Made by a program: the position numbers and the translations under genes
Notes under the pieces: model-generated
What the model was told of the DNA's origin: nothing
What the model saw: only the letters and a program-made list of their open reading frames with translations
Database searches by the model: none
From: JAAYJK01 sp964501655
GTDB lineage: Bacteria > Bacillota > Syntrophomonadia > Syntrophomonadales > Syntrophomonadaceae
Reading direction: 5' to 3'
DNA: 64,000 nt
Assembly: GCA_964501655.1 (NCBI GenBank)
Contig: CAZCTN010000016.1
Location: 1-64,000, forward strand
Shown here: piece after piece, positions 8,483 to 18,381 of the stretch
Layout of the letters: every line of letters begins with the position of its first letter
How positions within the stretch are numbered: the first letter of the stretch is position 1

Positions 8483-10009
8483 CTACAACCGGGCCAGGAT
8501 TTCCTTTAATCGAGCAATGGTATTGCTTCGGCTGCTGGCACGGCGGGATTCATTGCTTAGGATAAGATAAAGATAATCCCAAAAAGCAGAGATCATGTTA
8601 TTCTGATTAATGGCAAAGACAACCGGGGGAAGAGAGTTTTTTACCACCAGCACGCCCACATCTTCGCGGACATAAACAATAATCCCTTCCAGGTTTTTGC
8701 TGTTGCTTAGGTATACCGAGTAGTTGTCATATGTCTCAAGAAGATGAATAACATTTTGCAGATGCCGGCGATACTCCTCGGCTGTATATGACAACTGGAC
8801 GGGGCTTAGCAGGTCGGAAAAGTTAACCGCGGCTTCTCCGGCTATAATCCGGTCAAGATTGGGCAGAGTGAAGATTTCGGCGACTTGGTGTTCCTGTATA
8901 TTGATCAAAAATGTATCTATTCTATTCTGCTGATAGGATAATAATTGCTTCCTGGTGCCATGGTCGGCTCGGTCCATTATGCTATTCAGCACGTCAGGCG
9001 GCAGGGTTAGATTACTCGGTCCATCAGCTTTGATAATAATGTTGGTTATTTCTGCTTCAAACTCCCTTAACAGGGATAAATAATCCCGGTTGTTGCCGGG
9101 AGTGGATATGCGCATAAGCGGACGGCATAGATGCAAAATACTGGTGTATTCTTCCATCAGCGCCTTGACCGTCTCCAGGTCGGTGAAAAGGAAATTGGCT
9201 TCCTTTCCGGTTGATCTGCCTACTGAGGAAGAAGCAACAGCCGCGGTTTCCGGGGCTATAAACAATGTGCGGCGGAATAATCCATCCCTGGTTTTAGGGT
9301 AATAATAGGGCTCTATGGCGCCAGTCATATATAACGGCACCCATTTTCTGATCCCGGCCGCCATTTCTTCAAAATGACGATTTATGGAGTGGATTATCTT
9401 TATTCGGTTGCCCTTCTGCAAAACCTGGGACAACATTGATGCCCATTTAGATGTAAACCCCGGATCGTCGGTCATCCACTCCAGGCCCTCATCACTGTAG
9501 AGAAGCAGTGTTTGGGGAGTGTCACTTTTTAATACCAGGGACAAAAAGCCCAGGACCGCACTTTTCTTTCCCTGTACCCCATAAAACACTTCGGTTTCAG
9601 ATACTGTTATACAGTCGGTTTTGCCAAGGTCAATACTGGTGCCCGCTGAGTTTTTCCTGAATTGGAAACTGCTGATATCATCCAAAAATTCATCTATGGG
9701 GACAGATGGAAGGCCATGCTGGTTCAGCCACTGATAAATTATTACTTCCAATGGTTCAGTGGCAGAATACTTGGTTGCCGAATTGTCATTAATAGCTCCC
9801 AACAAAGCCGTTTTTTGATACTCAGCCCGGCAGCTGCGGGCAAAATATTCTGCCATAGATTGCAGATAAGTAACGTTCCGGGCCGGAGTACGAAGACCAC
9901 GGCGCAGACGGCTGATAAAAGAAGCATCCAATGCAATATTGCGCGCCAGAATACTATTGGAAGTATTGGTTATGTTCATTAGCAGATCAAGTTTTTTAGC
10001 GAAGGTCAT
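8483..10009 (-). CDS. XRE-family HTH transcriptional regulator with large sensing domain
   Basis: 508 residues from ATG 10009, which has AAGAGGTG seven bases upstream; an in-frame GTG three codons earlier overlaps that site and is less likely. The N-terminus (TFAKKLDLLMNITNTSNSILARNIALDASFISRLRRGLRTP) is a Cro/C1-type HTH. The remaining ~440 residues are unrecognised, mixed alpha/beta, with no membrane segment. Similar long XRE proteins occur beside envelope gene clusters in Clostridia. It is divergent from the gene cluster starting at 10159, and the shared 150-bp intergenic region contains a TTGGCA/TGCCAA palindrome, so it is the likely regulator of that cluster (inference). Confidence 0.75.
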   Translation of the reverse strand: MTFAKKLDLLMNITNTSNSILARNIALDASFISRLRRGLRTPARNVTYLQSMAEYFARSCRAEYQKTALLGAINDNSATKYSATEPLEVIIYQWLNQHGLPSVPIDEFLDDISSFQFRKNSAGTSIDLGKTDCITVSETEVFYGVQGKKSAVLGFLSLVLKSDTPQTLLLYSDEGLEWMTDDPGFTSKWASMLSQVLQKGNRIKIIHSINRHFEEMAAGIRKWVPLYMTGAIEPYYYPKTRDGLFRRTLFIAPETAAVASSSVGRSTGKEANFLFTDLETVKALMEEYTSILHLCRPLMRISTPGNNRDYLSLLREFEAEITNIIIKADGPSNLTLPPDVLNSIMDRADHGTRKQLLSYQQNRIDTFLINIQEHQVAEIFTLPNLDRIIAGEAAVNFSDLLSPVQLSYTAEEYRRHLQNVIHLLETYDNYSVYLSNSKNLEGIIVYVREDVGVLVVKNSLPPVVFAINQNNMISAFWDYLYLILSNESRRASSRSNTIARLKEILARL

Positions 10010-10061
10010 AAAGATCACCTCTTGAAAATTTTATCATAATAGAAAAGAATTTGTCATATCT

Positions 10062-10097
10062 TTGGCATCAATCGTGCCAAAAAAATGTCAATGCCAA
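10062..10097. promoter_or_regulatory. Candidate operator in divergent promoter region
   Basis: TTGGCA (10062-10067) and TGCCAA (10075-10080) form a perfect 6-bp inverted repeat with a 7-bp spacer. A third half-site TGCCAA lies at 10092-10097. This dyad is midway between the XRE regulator and the first cluster gene, a natural place for autoregulation and cluster control. Confidence 0.45.
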
Positions 10098-10158
10098 AAT
10101 TATGGAATGGTAATATTATCTTGCATAATTTGATAAAATCTATTTTGAGGTGATTCTG

Positions 10159-10467
10159 TTGACCTTTAAGATAAGGCTCAAAACTGGGTTTTTCAAAACT
10201 CAGCCTTATTATCTTACCATTGGCCAGGGGCAAATAATACTAACTCCCCAGGAGGATATGGAAAAAGGCAGGCTGATAATAAGCGAGGCTGACCTGCAGT
10301 CTGTTTGTATTACCAGACAGCAGTTATCTGCGGGTGAACTGGAGATTATAACCCGCTCCGGAGCATGCGTTGGCATTTTCTCTGATGAAACTGATCTGGA
10401 GGAGGTGTCCAGTGTCTTTAGCAGAGAATTCGGTCCAAAGCTTATTTTCCAGCAAGGATTGCATTAA
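10159..10467 (+). CDS. Small hypothetical protein, PH-like fold suspected
   Basis: 102 residues. A GTG at 10150 is in frame, but the ribosome site GAGGTG (10147-10152) fits the TTG at 10159; the resulting start (TTGACCTTTAAG) curiously mirrors the start region of the divergent regulator (GAGGTGATC...ATGACCTTCGC). The sequence alternates short beta-like stretches (YYLTIGQGQIILTP, LQSVCITRQQLSAGELEIIT) with a final helix (EEVSSVFSREFGP), which suggests a bacterial PH-like domain. No catalytic motif is seen. It is the first gene of the envelope-type cluster. Confidence 0.55.
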   Translation: MTFKIRLKTGFFKTQPYYLTIGQGQIILTPQEDMEKGRLIISEADLQSVCITRQQLSAGELEIITRSGACVGIFSDETDLEEVSSVFSREFGPKLIFQQGLH

Positions 10468-10607
10468 GTATGCTGAGCAAGGTTCCCATATCTGATTTAT
10501 TCTTTATTTGCCTTGGTCCGTTTATGGCTAGGCACTTCAGGGAAGATTTATAACCATTATTGCAGGTACTAATAAAATCATCGATTTAAGGAGGGATCAG
10601 CATATAT

Positions 10608-11177
10608 ATGAATACCATGGCACCTATGGAAATGCCTCGATGGAAAGTAGCACTTAACATGGTGATTAATCCCGGTGAGGTAGTTAAGAATCAGATGGCT
10701 CAAGTTCCCTGGCCATATTCCATACTGGTCTCGGGTCTGTCTTTTACTCTATTTTTTATGCAAACCGGCTTGGATATGTTTAAGACGGGTCAAATTGAGG
10801 TTTCAACCGTTATATTGATTACTCTCCTGGGGCTTTTCTACGGAACCGTTGGAGTTGCACTTATTGCCGTCTTAGCCTGGGCTTTATCCCAGGCCTCGGA
10901 GCGGAATTACACCATTGATTGGGCAATATCTTCATTTTCCCTGGGTTATTCGGCAACCCTGGTTTATGCCCTGCTGGGAGTAATCTTCTCCATTACCCTG
11001 GGGTGGAAAACAGCGGTGGCATTTGGGGTAACAGGCGTTCTGTGGGCATTAAGACCGTCATTGTTTACCATTCGACAGATGTCGGGTGACCGAATTGCCT
11101 TCAGTATTGCCCTGACCACTTTGTGTGGTGCCATCCTCCTATTCGGCTGGGCATTATTAGGCCGTTTCGGTTTTTAG
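10608..11177 (+). CDS. Yip1-like integral membrane protein
   Basis: 189 residues with about five hydrophobic segments (SILVSGLSFTLFFMQTGL, VILITLLGLFYGTVGVALIA, SATLVYALLGVIFSITLGW, VAFGVTGVLWAL, LTTLCGAILLFGWALL). The N-terminal cytoplasmic stretch WKVALNMVINPGEVVKNQM resembles the start of bacterial Yip1-domain proteins. AAGGAGGG lies ~14 bases before ATG 10608. The role is unknown. Short spacing to the next membrane gene suggests a common transcript. Confidence 0.6.
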   Translation: MNTMAPMEMPRWKVALNMVINPGEVVKNQMAQVPWPYSILVSGLSFTLFFMQTGLDMFKTGQIEVSTVILITLLGLFYGTVGVALIAVLAWALSQASERNYTIDWAISSFSLGYSATLVYALLGVIFSITLGWKTAVAFGVTGVLWALRPSLFTIRQMSGDRIAFSIALTTLCGAILLFGWALLGRFGF

Positions 11178-11216
11178 AAAATATATATATAACAATTATC
11201 AGGAGGTAGGTAATAT

Positions 11217-11708
11217 ATGGAAAAGAATCTTGGCTATACCAGGCAGCCAGGACCGCAAAGTGTTAAGTTCTGGCCAATATACCTGTGCTTTATCATATTT
11301 GGCATATTAATTCCCTTTAGTAAAACAGAAATAATTCTAAGCACACTTATATTATCAATATTAATAGCCATGGCGATAGGGTTTCTGGCCGTAAATATGC
11401 TCATTGTATCGCTAAAAAGCGGAAATCAGACCCTGCAGGCAGAAAACAGTCAGTTTGCACGAGAGGCTGTAGGTACAGGTATGTTGTTCATGATTCCTTT
11501 TACGGTTCTGGCTGTGTTAGCCCAGTTACTCTTGGGCTGGAATGCGGTAATGCCCTTTGCTTCGGCTGCTATTATGACTGCAGCGGCCACGGCCGGGACT
11601 GAGGTTATGAAAAAAGGTGCCCCGGGGGTTAAGAATATCCTGATACCATCGTTGATTGCGTTCATATTTTCTACCAGTTGGATGATGCTGGTCGGGATAC
11701 TGCCGTAG
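11217..11708 (+). CDS. Hypothetical membrane protein
   Basis: 163 residues from ATG 11217, ribosome site CAGGAGGTAGG. Four to five predicted membrane segments (WPIYLCFIIFGILIPF, LILSILIAMAIGFLAVNMLI, GMLFMIPFTVLAVLAQLLLG, AVMPFASAAIMTAAATAG, LIPSLIAFIFSTSWMMLVGI). No family recognised. Its stop lies ~20 bp before the start of the giant secreted protein gene, consistent with co-expression. Confidence 0.6.
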   Translation: MEKNLGYTRQPGPQSVKFWPIYLCFIIFGILIPFSKTEIILSTLILSILIAMAIGFLAVNMLIVSLKSGNQTLQAENSQFAREAVGTGMLFMIPFTVLAVLAQLLLGWNAVMPFASAAIMTAAATAGTEVMKKGAPGVKNILIPSLIAFIFSTSWMMLVGILP

Positions 11709-11728
11709 AAATGAAGGGGGTGAGAGGT

Positions 11729-14700
11729 TTGTCGATATCAAATTTAGCTGCCAGCCGAAAACGCATACGAAAACCCTTTATATCTATAATAGTGGTATCT
11801 GTAATAATAATCTTCTTATCAACCTGTATATCCGGTACTGCCCTGGCAGGTGAGGTTGGAGATGTAGTCAGCAAGGTGGTCAATAGCCACTATCAATCTC
11901 CGGAATTTGAATTTGGCGCCGAGGAGGTAACCGGATACGGTTTTAAAATGCATGCCGGATATGGTGGTTATGCTAATGGCTTTGGAGGAATATCGGTTTT
12001 AGGACCGGTGGAATCAGGGGATATGAATATATTATTGAACTATGTAGATAGTCAGGCCCAGCACACCAGCATACAGACTACCAAGATGAAGGGTTGTGAG
12101 GTGCGAGAATATACTATGCCAGATGGCAATGGAGTTGGAGTTATACTGCCGGATTATTTTATAACGGTTGAGACTTATCAGTCGGGGAATAGCAGCAGTA
12201 CCGATTTTCAAAAAGCTAAAATCATAGCCCAGCAAGTGCTGGATGGTCTGGAAAGTAATGGTTTGCTCAGCCAGCCTGCGCCTGAAATCGATAAACCTGT
12301 CCCAGAAGAGCAGACAGATGCAGAAGCAGTCACGGGAAATGAATCCATGGTTAGCGGCATACCCCTGGGCGACCCGGTTGCGGTGTCCGATACCATGAAT
12401 ATTGCTGGGGTTTATAATGGGCCCACCGCTCCTACTGTTTTTAGTATTAGCAGTCCCCATCTTGTAACCTACATATGCACCTATCACTGGAATAATGCTC
12501 AGGGGGCCGCCCCTGGTACTATTGCATTACAGCATAGTGATGGGACAGTATATGGTCCCTGGCAGGTCAGCACTCGTCCAGGTCAAGGGGGGGTGCCAAA
12601 TGCTTACTGGGAAGTGACCCCAAACGTTGTAATTCCGGCTGGGACGTATACAGTTATTGATTCGGACCCTGCAACATGGGCTCAAAATGGGGAATCCGGA
12701 GGACGTGGAATGGGTGAGGTTAGGGCTACTCCCTACTTTGAAATTACTGGTGGTTCAGCTGATAATATTCACGGAGGGGGAAAAACTTCACCCTGGGGAG
12801 GATATATTGAAAGCCCGGCCGGTGTTGGTTCAGTAGGGAATATACCCGGCCCTTCCAATACTACTGAAGCTATTGTAGGGGTTGCGGTACCCGGATTGAT
12901 TGCTACTGCTCTGGGTGCACTGGCAGGATTAGGCGGCGGAGGCGGATTTACCCCTAGCGGCGGAACTCCTTTATCTCCCGGCGGCGGTTCGGTACCGGGT
13001 AACGGAGGACCTTACCCCGGAAGGCCTGCGCAGGAGGCTACCCAGCTAGGTCGCAAAAGGCGTGATGAAGTCTATGTATCTGGTCCGGAATCTGATCCGG
13101 GAATTATAATTGATACAGCCGAGATGGGAGAAGGAATAATAACTGTCCAGGAAATCATCATTGATACGGATGAGATGGGACAGGGATCCATTACTGTCCC
13201 TGGAAGGGATGGAATATTGATTGAACCCGCAGAAGAAGCGGGGATATTTGTCAAATCTGAAGCGGAAATGATAATAGAGACGGCAGATGAGGAGGCAATA
13301 TTGGTCCAGACAGAGCCCGGCCTAATAATAGAAACAGCACAAGAGGAGGCCGGTGTAATAAGGCAAGGATCAGATGTATTAATAGATAATACCGATAGCG
13401 GTATTCTTATTGACACCAGCGCGCTGGAAGATGAAATCCCGGTTGGAACAGAGGGGCACAAATCCCCTGCAGATGCCTCCGACATTACTGGTGAAAATGT
13501 ATACGATCAGGAAGGCTATGATCAAGCCGGCTTTGACGCGGAAGGTTTCGATAAAGCCGGATATGATGCCAATGGTTTTGACAAAGAGGGGTATAACCAG
13601 GCCGGTTATGACAGGGAAGGCTTTAACCGAGAGGGCTTTGACAAGGCCGGATACGACCGGGAGGGCTATGACAAATCCGGCTTTGACCCAGAAGGCTTTG
13701 ATAAAGAAGGTTTCGATAAAGCCGGATATGATGCCAATGGTTTTGACAAAGAGGGGTATAACCAGGCCGGTTATGACAGGGAAGGCTTTAACCGAGAGGG
13801 CTTTGACAAGGCCGGATACGACCGGGAGGGCTATGACAAATCCGGCTTTGACCCAGAAGGCTTTGATAAAGAAGGTTTCGATAAAGCCGGATATGATGCC
13901 AATGGTTTTGACAAAGAGGGGTATAACCAGGCCGGTTATGACAGGGAAGGCTTTAACCGAGAGGGCTTTGACAAGGCCGGATACGACCGGGAGGGCTATG
14001 ACAAATCCGGCTTTGACCCAGAAGGCTTTGATAAAGAAGGTTTCGANNNNNNNNNNNNNNNNNNNNNNNNNNNNNNNNNNNNNNNNNNNNNNNNNNNNNN
14101 NNNNNNNNNNNNNNNNNNNNNNNNNNNNNNNNNNNNNNNNNNNNNNAGGGCTATGACAAATCCGGCTTTGACCCAGAAGGCTTTGATAAAGAAGGTTTCG
14201 ACAAAGCCGGATATGATCGGGACGGTTATGGACGCAGCGGATATGATGCCGAAGGATATAATCGTGAAGGTTATGACGTAAATGGTTATGACCGCAAGGG
14301 ATACAATCGCAGTGGTTATGATGCCCAAGGTTATAACAAGCAGGGATACGACCGGGAAGGCTTCGACAAGGACGGATGGGACCGGGATGGATATAATCGC
14401 CAGGGATTGGACCATAATGGATATGATCGGGAAGGCTTTGATAAAGACGGTTATGACCGAGAGGGCTACAATCGGGATGGTCATAACCGGGAAGGCCAAT
14501 CAAAAGAAGGTTATGACGAATATGGATATGATAAAAAGGGCTTCAATAAAGACGGCTATGATCGGGATGGCTTTGACCGGGAAGGCTTTGATTACGAAGG
14601 CTATAACCGCAGTGGTTATGATCCCTGGGGATTCGACCGGCAGGGTTATGGAAAAGACGGTTACCACTGGAGCGGTTATAACGCGGATGGCTATAACCGG

Positions 14701-17124
14701 GATGGGCGGCATTGGAGTGAGAATCCTTTTGAAGGGGATGGCAATCCCTTTAATGTAGCTGTGCAGGATCCCTTTGGAGAAGGGGAAGTGATACCTTTTG
14801 GCACTAAATGGGTTCCGGTCAAGCCCAAATTAGGAGAGCCTTACCCGCGTACAGCAGAAAAATACGGGGCCAAACCATGGACAGATGAGATACCGAAGGG
14901 GGAGCCGGAGGTTCCATCCGGACCATCATCAAGTGCTTCCGGTGTTATAGGTCCGGAAGATCCCATGAATACCCTGGAAAAACATGATGTTGGAGGGGGA
15001 GATTCATCCCAGCCACCTGCTGACCAGTCAGTGAAGGCGGGTGATAATGATTCATTTACCTACACTGACCCCGAAACGGGTCAAACCAGCAGTTATGAAT
15101 ATGAAAAGGGATATACCGGCCCCCGGCACGGTGAGACTCAGGTGCTGGTAGGAAAAACTGATGGTCGGCCATATGAATTGGAGTTTGATGCGGTTAAAGG
15201 AAAATGGATCAATACCGAATCCGGTAACGAGTTTAACCCGGATGACTTTGAACGCTGGCAGAATGACCTGGCGGAGGACAAAAGGCGGATAGCTATTGAT
15301 TTGGAGAAAATGGCTGAACGTCAGGATGCTACCAGCAAAGCAATTAAACAAAATATGGACGACTGGCAGAAGCTGGAACAAATGCAGAAAGCCGCTGATA
15401 AATATAATATCGGTCAGCCCGGCGGCCCGGGAGACGTTGATAAAGCTATTCAGAAGTTAAAAGATGACATGTTGGCCGGTAAAGAACTGGACCGGGAACA
15501 AGTTGATAAAATCAGGCGGGTAATCGACAATCGCATATTGGGTAAAACCGCTGCTGATACTGGTGAGCGATGGGAAGAGCTGCCCTGGTATAAGGATATC
15601 GGCTCCGCTCTGAAAGCTAATGCAGCCATGGCCAAGGAAGTTGTCACTGCTCAAAAAGAAGACGGGAGTATTTCCTGGCTGGGTCTTGCTGCTCGCACTA
15701 TGATTATAGCGGCAAGCGGAGGTGCTGCTACCGTAAGTGGGGTAGTGATGGATGGAACCCTTACAGTAGCTGAAGCTATGCTTCGAATTCAGGAATCCAT
15801 AGAAAAAGGAGAATCTGATTTTGTGGCGGTTTCAAAAGCACTCGGCATTACCATTTTAGGCGAAGAAATAGGCTGGCTGGCTGGAAAGGCCGGTGGGGCA
15901 ATAATGGGAGAAATGCTGGAGAAATTCCCGGTATTTACCAACAAGGCTGCTGACTTTATTGAAACTGCGCTGCTGAAGATAATGAAAGCCGATCAAATTG
16001 CCAGCCGCAGTTTGGGGATGATAAGCAAGGAAAGCGCAGAGGAGATGTTGGGGCAGATAGAAAAACGATTAACGGATTTGGCCGGAGACGCCGCAGAAGA
16101 GTCCATGGAAAAAGTATTTAAGGGAGCTGGTCGGGGAGCAGCCGGATCTGTTGACGACATAGCCACTAGAGCCGGCAAATCGGTATCTGGAAGCACTGAC
16201 GACCTGGGCAAAGGATCAGGCAAAACCGCTGGCAGCGGAGCCGACGACCTGGGCAAAGGATCAGGCAAGACCGCCGGCAGCAGTGCCGATGACCTGGGCA
16301 AAGGATCAGGCAAGACCGCCGGTAGCGGAGCCGACGACCTGGGCAAAGGATCAGGCAAGACATCTTCTGCCGGCCCGGATGTTGAAGGGACCGAAAAAAC
16401 TCCCTTTGTCAGGAAGGAATCGGATGCCCCGGGAACAGGGAAAACTGCTTCAGGCAGCAGTGATAATATGCCTGATGGAACCCGGAAGACAACTGCTGAT
16501 GAGGGAGTTCCCAAGAGTTCGGATAGCTCTGATAGAGTTGGTAAAACAACTCCCAGCAGCCCGGATGGTCCAGATGGGCCAAGAAAACCTGCTTCTGGCA
16601 GCGGCGGAGATGGACCCGACCCGGGTGGTAAAATTCCGGGGAAGGATGAAGGCCCGGTCAGCAGCAGCCTGCCGAAAGTAAATGACTATTACGGCCAGGC
16701 GGGCAAACAAGTCGAGGTAGATAATTATGCTCACATAAATATGGATATGGATAGAGTAAGGCAAACCATGGAGGCCAACAAACTAGTAGCAGGAGACAAC
16801 GGAGCTGTATATGCTGCCCCGCCCAAAGCAGGGGTACCCGGATACGAGTATACTAATACTACAACTGTCCGCATTTCTAATCAGAATCTGGTTGATGTGA
16901 GAATTAGGACCGGGTCAGGGGGGCAGATGCAGTATGTAACCCCTAAAGGAGAGGTTATAGATCCTTCCTTACTGAAGGATAAAGTCCTCATGACTCCGAA
17001 TTCGGAGGGAACGGGTGTGATATTAACATACTATGATCCACAGGGACAAGTTCGCAGTTATATACCGGCCAGGTTCCTGGAGCGCTGGTCCGATGCGGTC
17101 AATGGTTTTGCACCAATGGGATAA
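11729..17124 (+). CDS. Giant secreted/surface protein with G-[YF]-[DN] pentapeptide repeats (assembly gap inside)
   Basis: Start chosen as TTG 11729, seven bases after GGGGGTG; ATG 11711 is in frame but lacks a site. A basic n-region (SRKRIRK) and hydrophobic stretch ending CISGTALAG look like a signal peptide or anchor. Next come a domain of ~140 residues, a second of ~125 residues (YHWNNAQG..., YGPW, GQGGVPNAYW, IPAGTYTVIDSDPATW), a Gly-rich linker, and an acidic I-I-[IE]-[TD] beta-like region. From ~13500 to ~14700 there are dozens of pentapeptides such as YDREG, FDKAG, FDPEG. After that: a charged coiled-coil (~15240-15400), an Ala/Gly-rich hydrophobic stretch (~15660-15990), four 15-residue repeats (DDLGKGSGKTAGSGA), a Pro/Ser/Gly-rich stalk, and a ~130-residue C-terminal domain. 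The N gap sits in the repeat. The two sides lie in different frames only because 100 N is a placeholder, so this is called one gene. Function unknown; cell-surface role inferred. Confidence 0.7.
13551..14205 (+). repeat. Perfect 165-bp tandem repeat (55 aa = 11 pentapeptides), with scaffold gap
   Basis: Unit starts are seen at 13551, 13716 and 13881; these copies are identical base for base, and the third ends exactly at the N run (14046). After the gap the last copy continues from ~14147 to ~14205 and then passes into diverged pentapeptides. The gap in an exact repeat means the copy number was collapsed; at least three and a half copies exist. Identity at synonymous sites points to recent unequal crossing-over. 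Confidence 0.92.
14047..14146. other. Scaffold gap (100 N) inside the tandem repeat
   Basis: A run of 100 N with repeat sequence on both sides. The change of reading frame across it is explained by the arbitrary gap length, not by a frameshift. Confidence 0.98.
16201..16380 (+). repeat. 45-bp tandem repeat, four units
   Basis: Units begin at 16201, 16246, 16291 and 16336 with GACCTGGGCAAAGGATCAGG, each encoding DLGKGSGKT(A/S) plus a variable S/G/A stretch. Small differences separate the copies. This is a second, independent repeat within the same giant gene, in a linker-like region. Confidence 0.88.
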
Positions 17125-17252
17125 AGGAATTATGGCTGTTAGCAATCGAATGATATACTATAGTGATAAAATTGTATGAAAAGGACCAAATACAGATATG
17201 TTCACCAGAAGCGACTATTAATAATTAGCAAGACAAGCCAAGGAGGATCAAA

Positions 17253-18368
17253 ATGAACAGTGAGCAATTGATAAAAGGTAATCCGGAAATATTTAAGCTG
17301 ATGCCCGGTGATATTGACCATTTGTACCGGCGTTCGGGGCTGGGCGGGAACAATCTATCGCCTTTTCGTTATAATGCTGAGCAGGCTGCCATCAGCACTC
17401 CTTCCGAAGCCTTTAAAGCATTGGCTGAGAGCCCCAGCCTGGGACAGGTGGCCGAGAGGTTACTGGAACCGAATTTCAAAATCGAGTTCAATAGCGGCGG
17501 CGGTAGTATAGCCGAAGACAAATACTACGCATTGTTGGGTAGTGAAGATGAAAGGGTTTTGGCACAGTATATAAACTCTGAGGGAGAGATATTGCTCTTG
17601 TTGTTCCCGAATTGGAAAGCTTTCCTGGAATGGTGGACCGGGTCGTATGCCTCCCAGGGCATGGCAGGTTATAAACCGGTGTTTCCCAGTATCATGGAAA
17701 TAGAGGTTCTGGTCTGTGCGGTCCACTGTATAGATATTTATCGTCGGGCTTATATGGAGAGCATGCTGGATTACCGCGGCGGGGTAGATTTGTCATTAAG
17801 CACCGGGGATTATGTAGAGCTTTTGAAACGTGCACTGGCCAGCGGAGATAAACGCTGGCTCTTGCCTACCATCTTTGAGCTTACTCCAGGGCTTAAAAAC
17901 AGCAAAATCGCCTTAAAGCCAGAACATATCAAGGAGATAGAGGATATAGGTTTTGTTACCAGTAATGAAGGTGTTATAACCCTGGCTGAAAGATCCAGGA
18001 TAATGGGCACAGAATTTATCAGTAGCTGGATGGGGTCGATAAGTTTGCAGGCCAGCACTCTGAGGGAGGGAGAAGAACGTATGCTTTCCCGGGCTTTCCT
18101 GGCAGTAACCGGATTTGCCAATCATCTGTTTTCTTTTGAAATTGCTCCTAATAGCGATACCCGTTTTAAGCATCAGGCCAGCACCCTGCCCGAACTTCAG
18201 CAGACACTGGTCAAATGGATGGAGGCATTGGAAAAAGCAGGTGCCAAATCAATTGCTCCCAGGGAACAGAATGAGACAAAGGCAGCGAAAGCAAAGTTCT
18301 GTGGTCAGTGCGGCAGCGAAATCAGGCCGGGCAAGAAATTCTGCGGTAATTGCGGGACGCCAATATGA
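17253..18368 (+). CDS. Hypothetical protein with C-terminal zinc ribbon
   Basis: 371 residues, ribosome site AAGGAGGATC. The first ~330 residues are soluble and unrecognised (aromatic-rich in the middle: LLLLFPNWKAFLEWWTG). The last ~25 residues are a treble-clef zinc ribbon, FCGQCGSEIRPGKKFCGNCG, with two CxxC knuckles. No membrane segment or signal peptide is visible. Zinc-ribbon tails of this type recur in the next gene (at its N-terminus) and at 23305, which ties the cluster together. Spacing to the next gene is 13 bp. Confidence 0.7.
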   Translation: MNSEQLIKGNPEIFKLMPGDIDHLYRRSGLGGNNLSPFRYNAEQAAISTPSEAFKALAESPSLGQVAERLLEPNFKIEFNSGGGSIAEDKYYALLGSEDERVLAQYINSEGEILLLLFPNWKAFLEWWTGSYASQGMAGYKPVFPSIMEIEVLVCAVHCIDIYRRAYMESMLDYRGGVDLSLSTGDYVELLKRALASGDKRWLLPTIFELTPGLKNSKIALKPEHIKEIEDIGFVTSNEGVITLAERSRIMGTEFISSWMGSISLQASTLREGEERMLSRAFLAVTGFANHLFSFEIAPNSDTRFKHQASTLPELQQTLVKWMEALEKAGAKSIAPREQNETKAAKAKFCGQCGSEIRPGKKFCGNCGTPI

Positions 18369-18381
18369 AAAGTGGTGATGC

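Noticed and set aside
8330..8509. Small hydrophobic ORF (59 codons) after the ICMT-like gene
   Set aside because: One plausible membrane helix but no ribosome site, and its 3' end overlaps the convergent regulator gene.
13551..14205. Tandem repeat considered as a CRISPR array
   Set aside because: Units are contiguous, 165 bp, without spacers, and encode protein.
13379..14503. Long open frames on the minus strand and in a second plus frame across the repeat region
   Set aside because: They arise because the 165-bp repeat length is divisible by three, keeping all frames open in each copy; composition is biased and no ribosome site is present. The plus-strand G-[YF]-[DN] frame continues into clear protein on both sides.
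16166..16514. Antisense ORFs over the 45-bp repeat (Pro/Ser- or Cys/Arg-rich)
   Set aside because: Shadows of a repeat whose length is divisible by three; no start signals.
11729..17124. Apparent frameshift in the giant protein across the N gap
   Set aside because: The Ns are a fixed 100-base placeholder; frame on either side cannot be compared.
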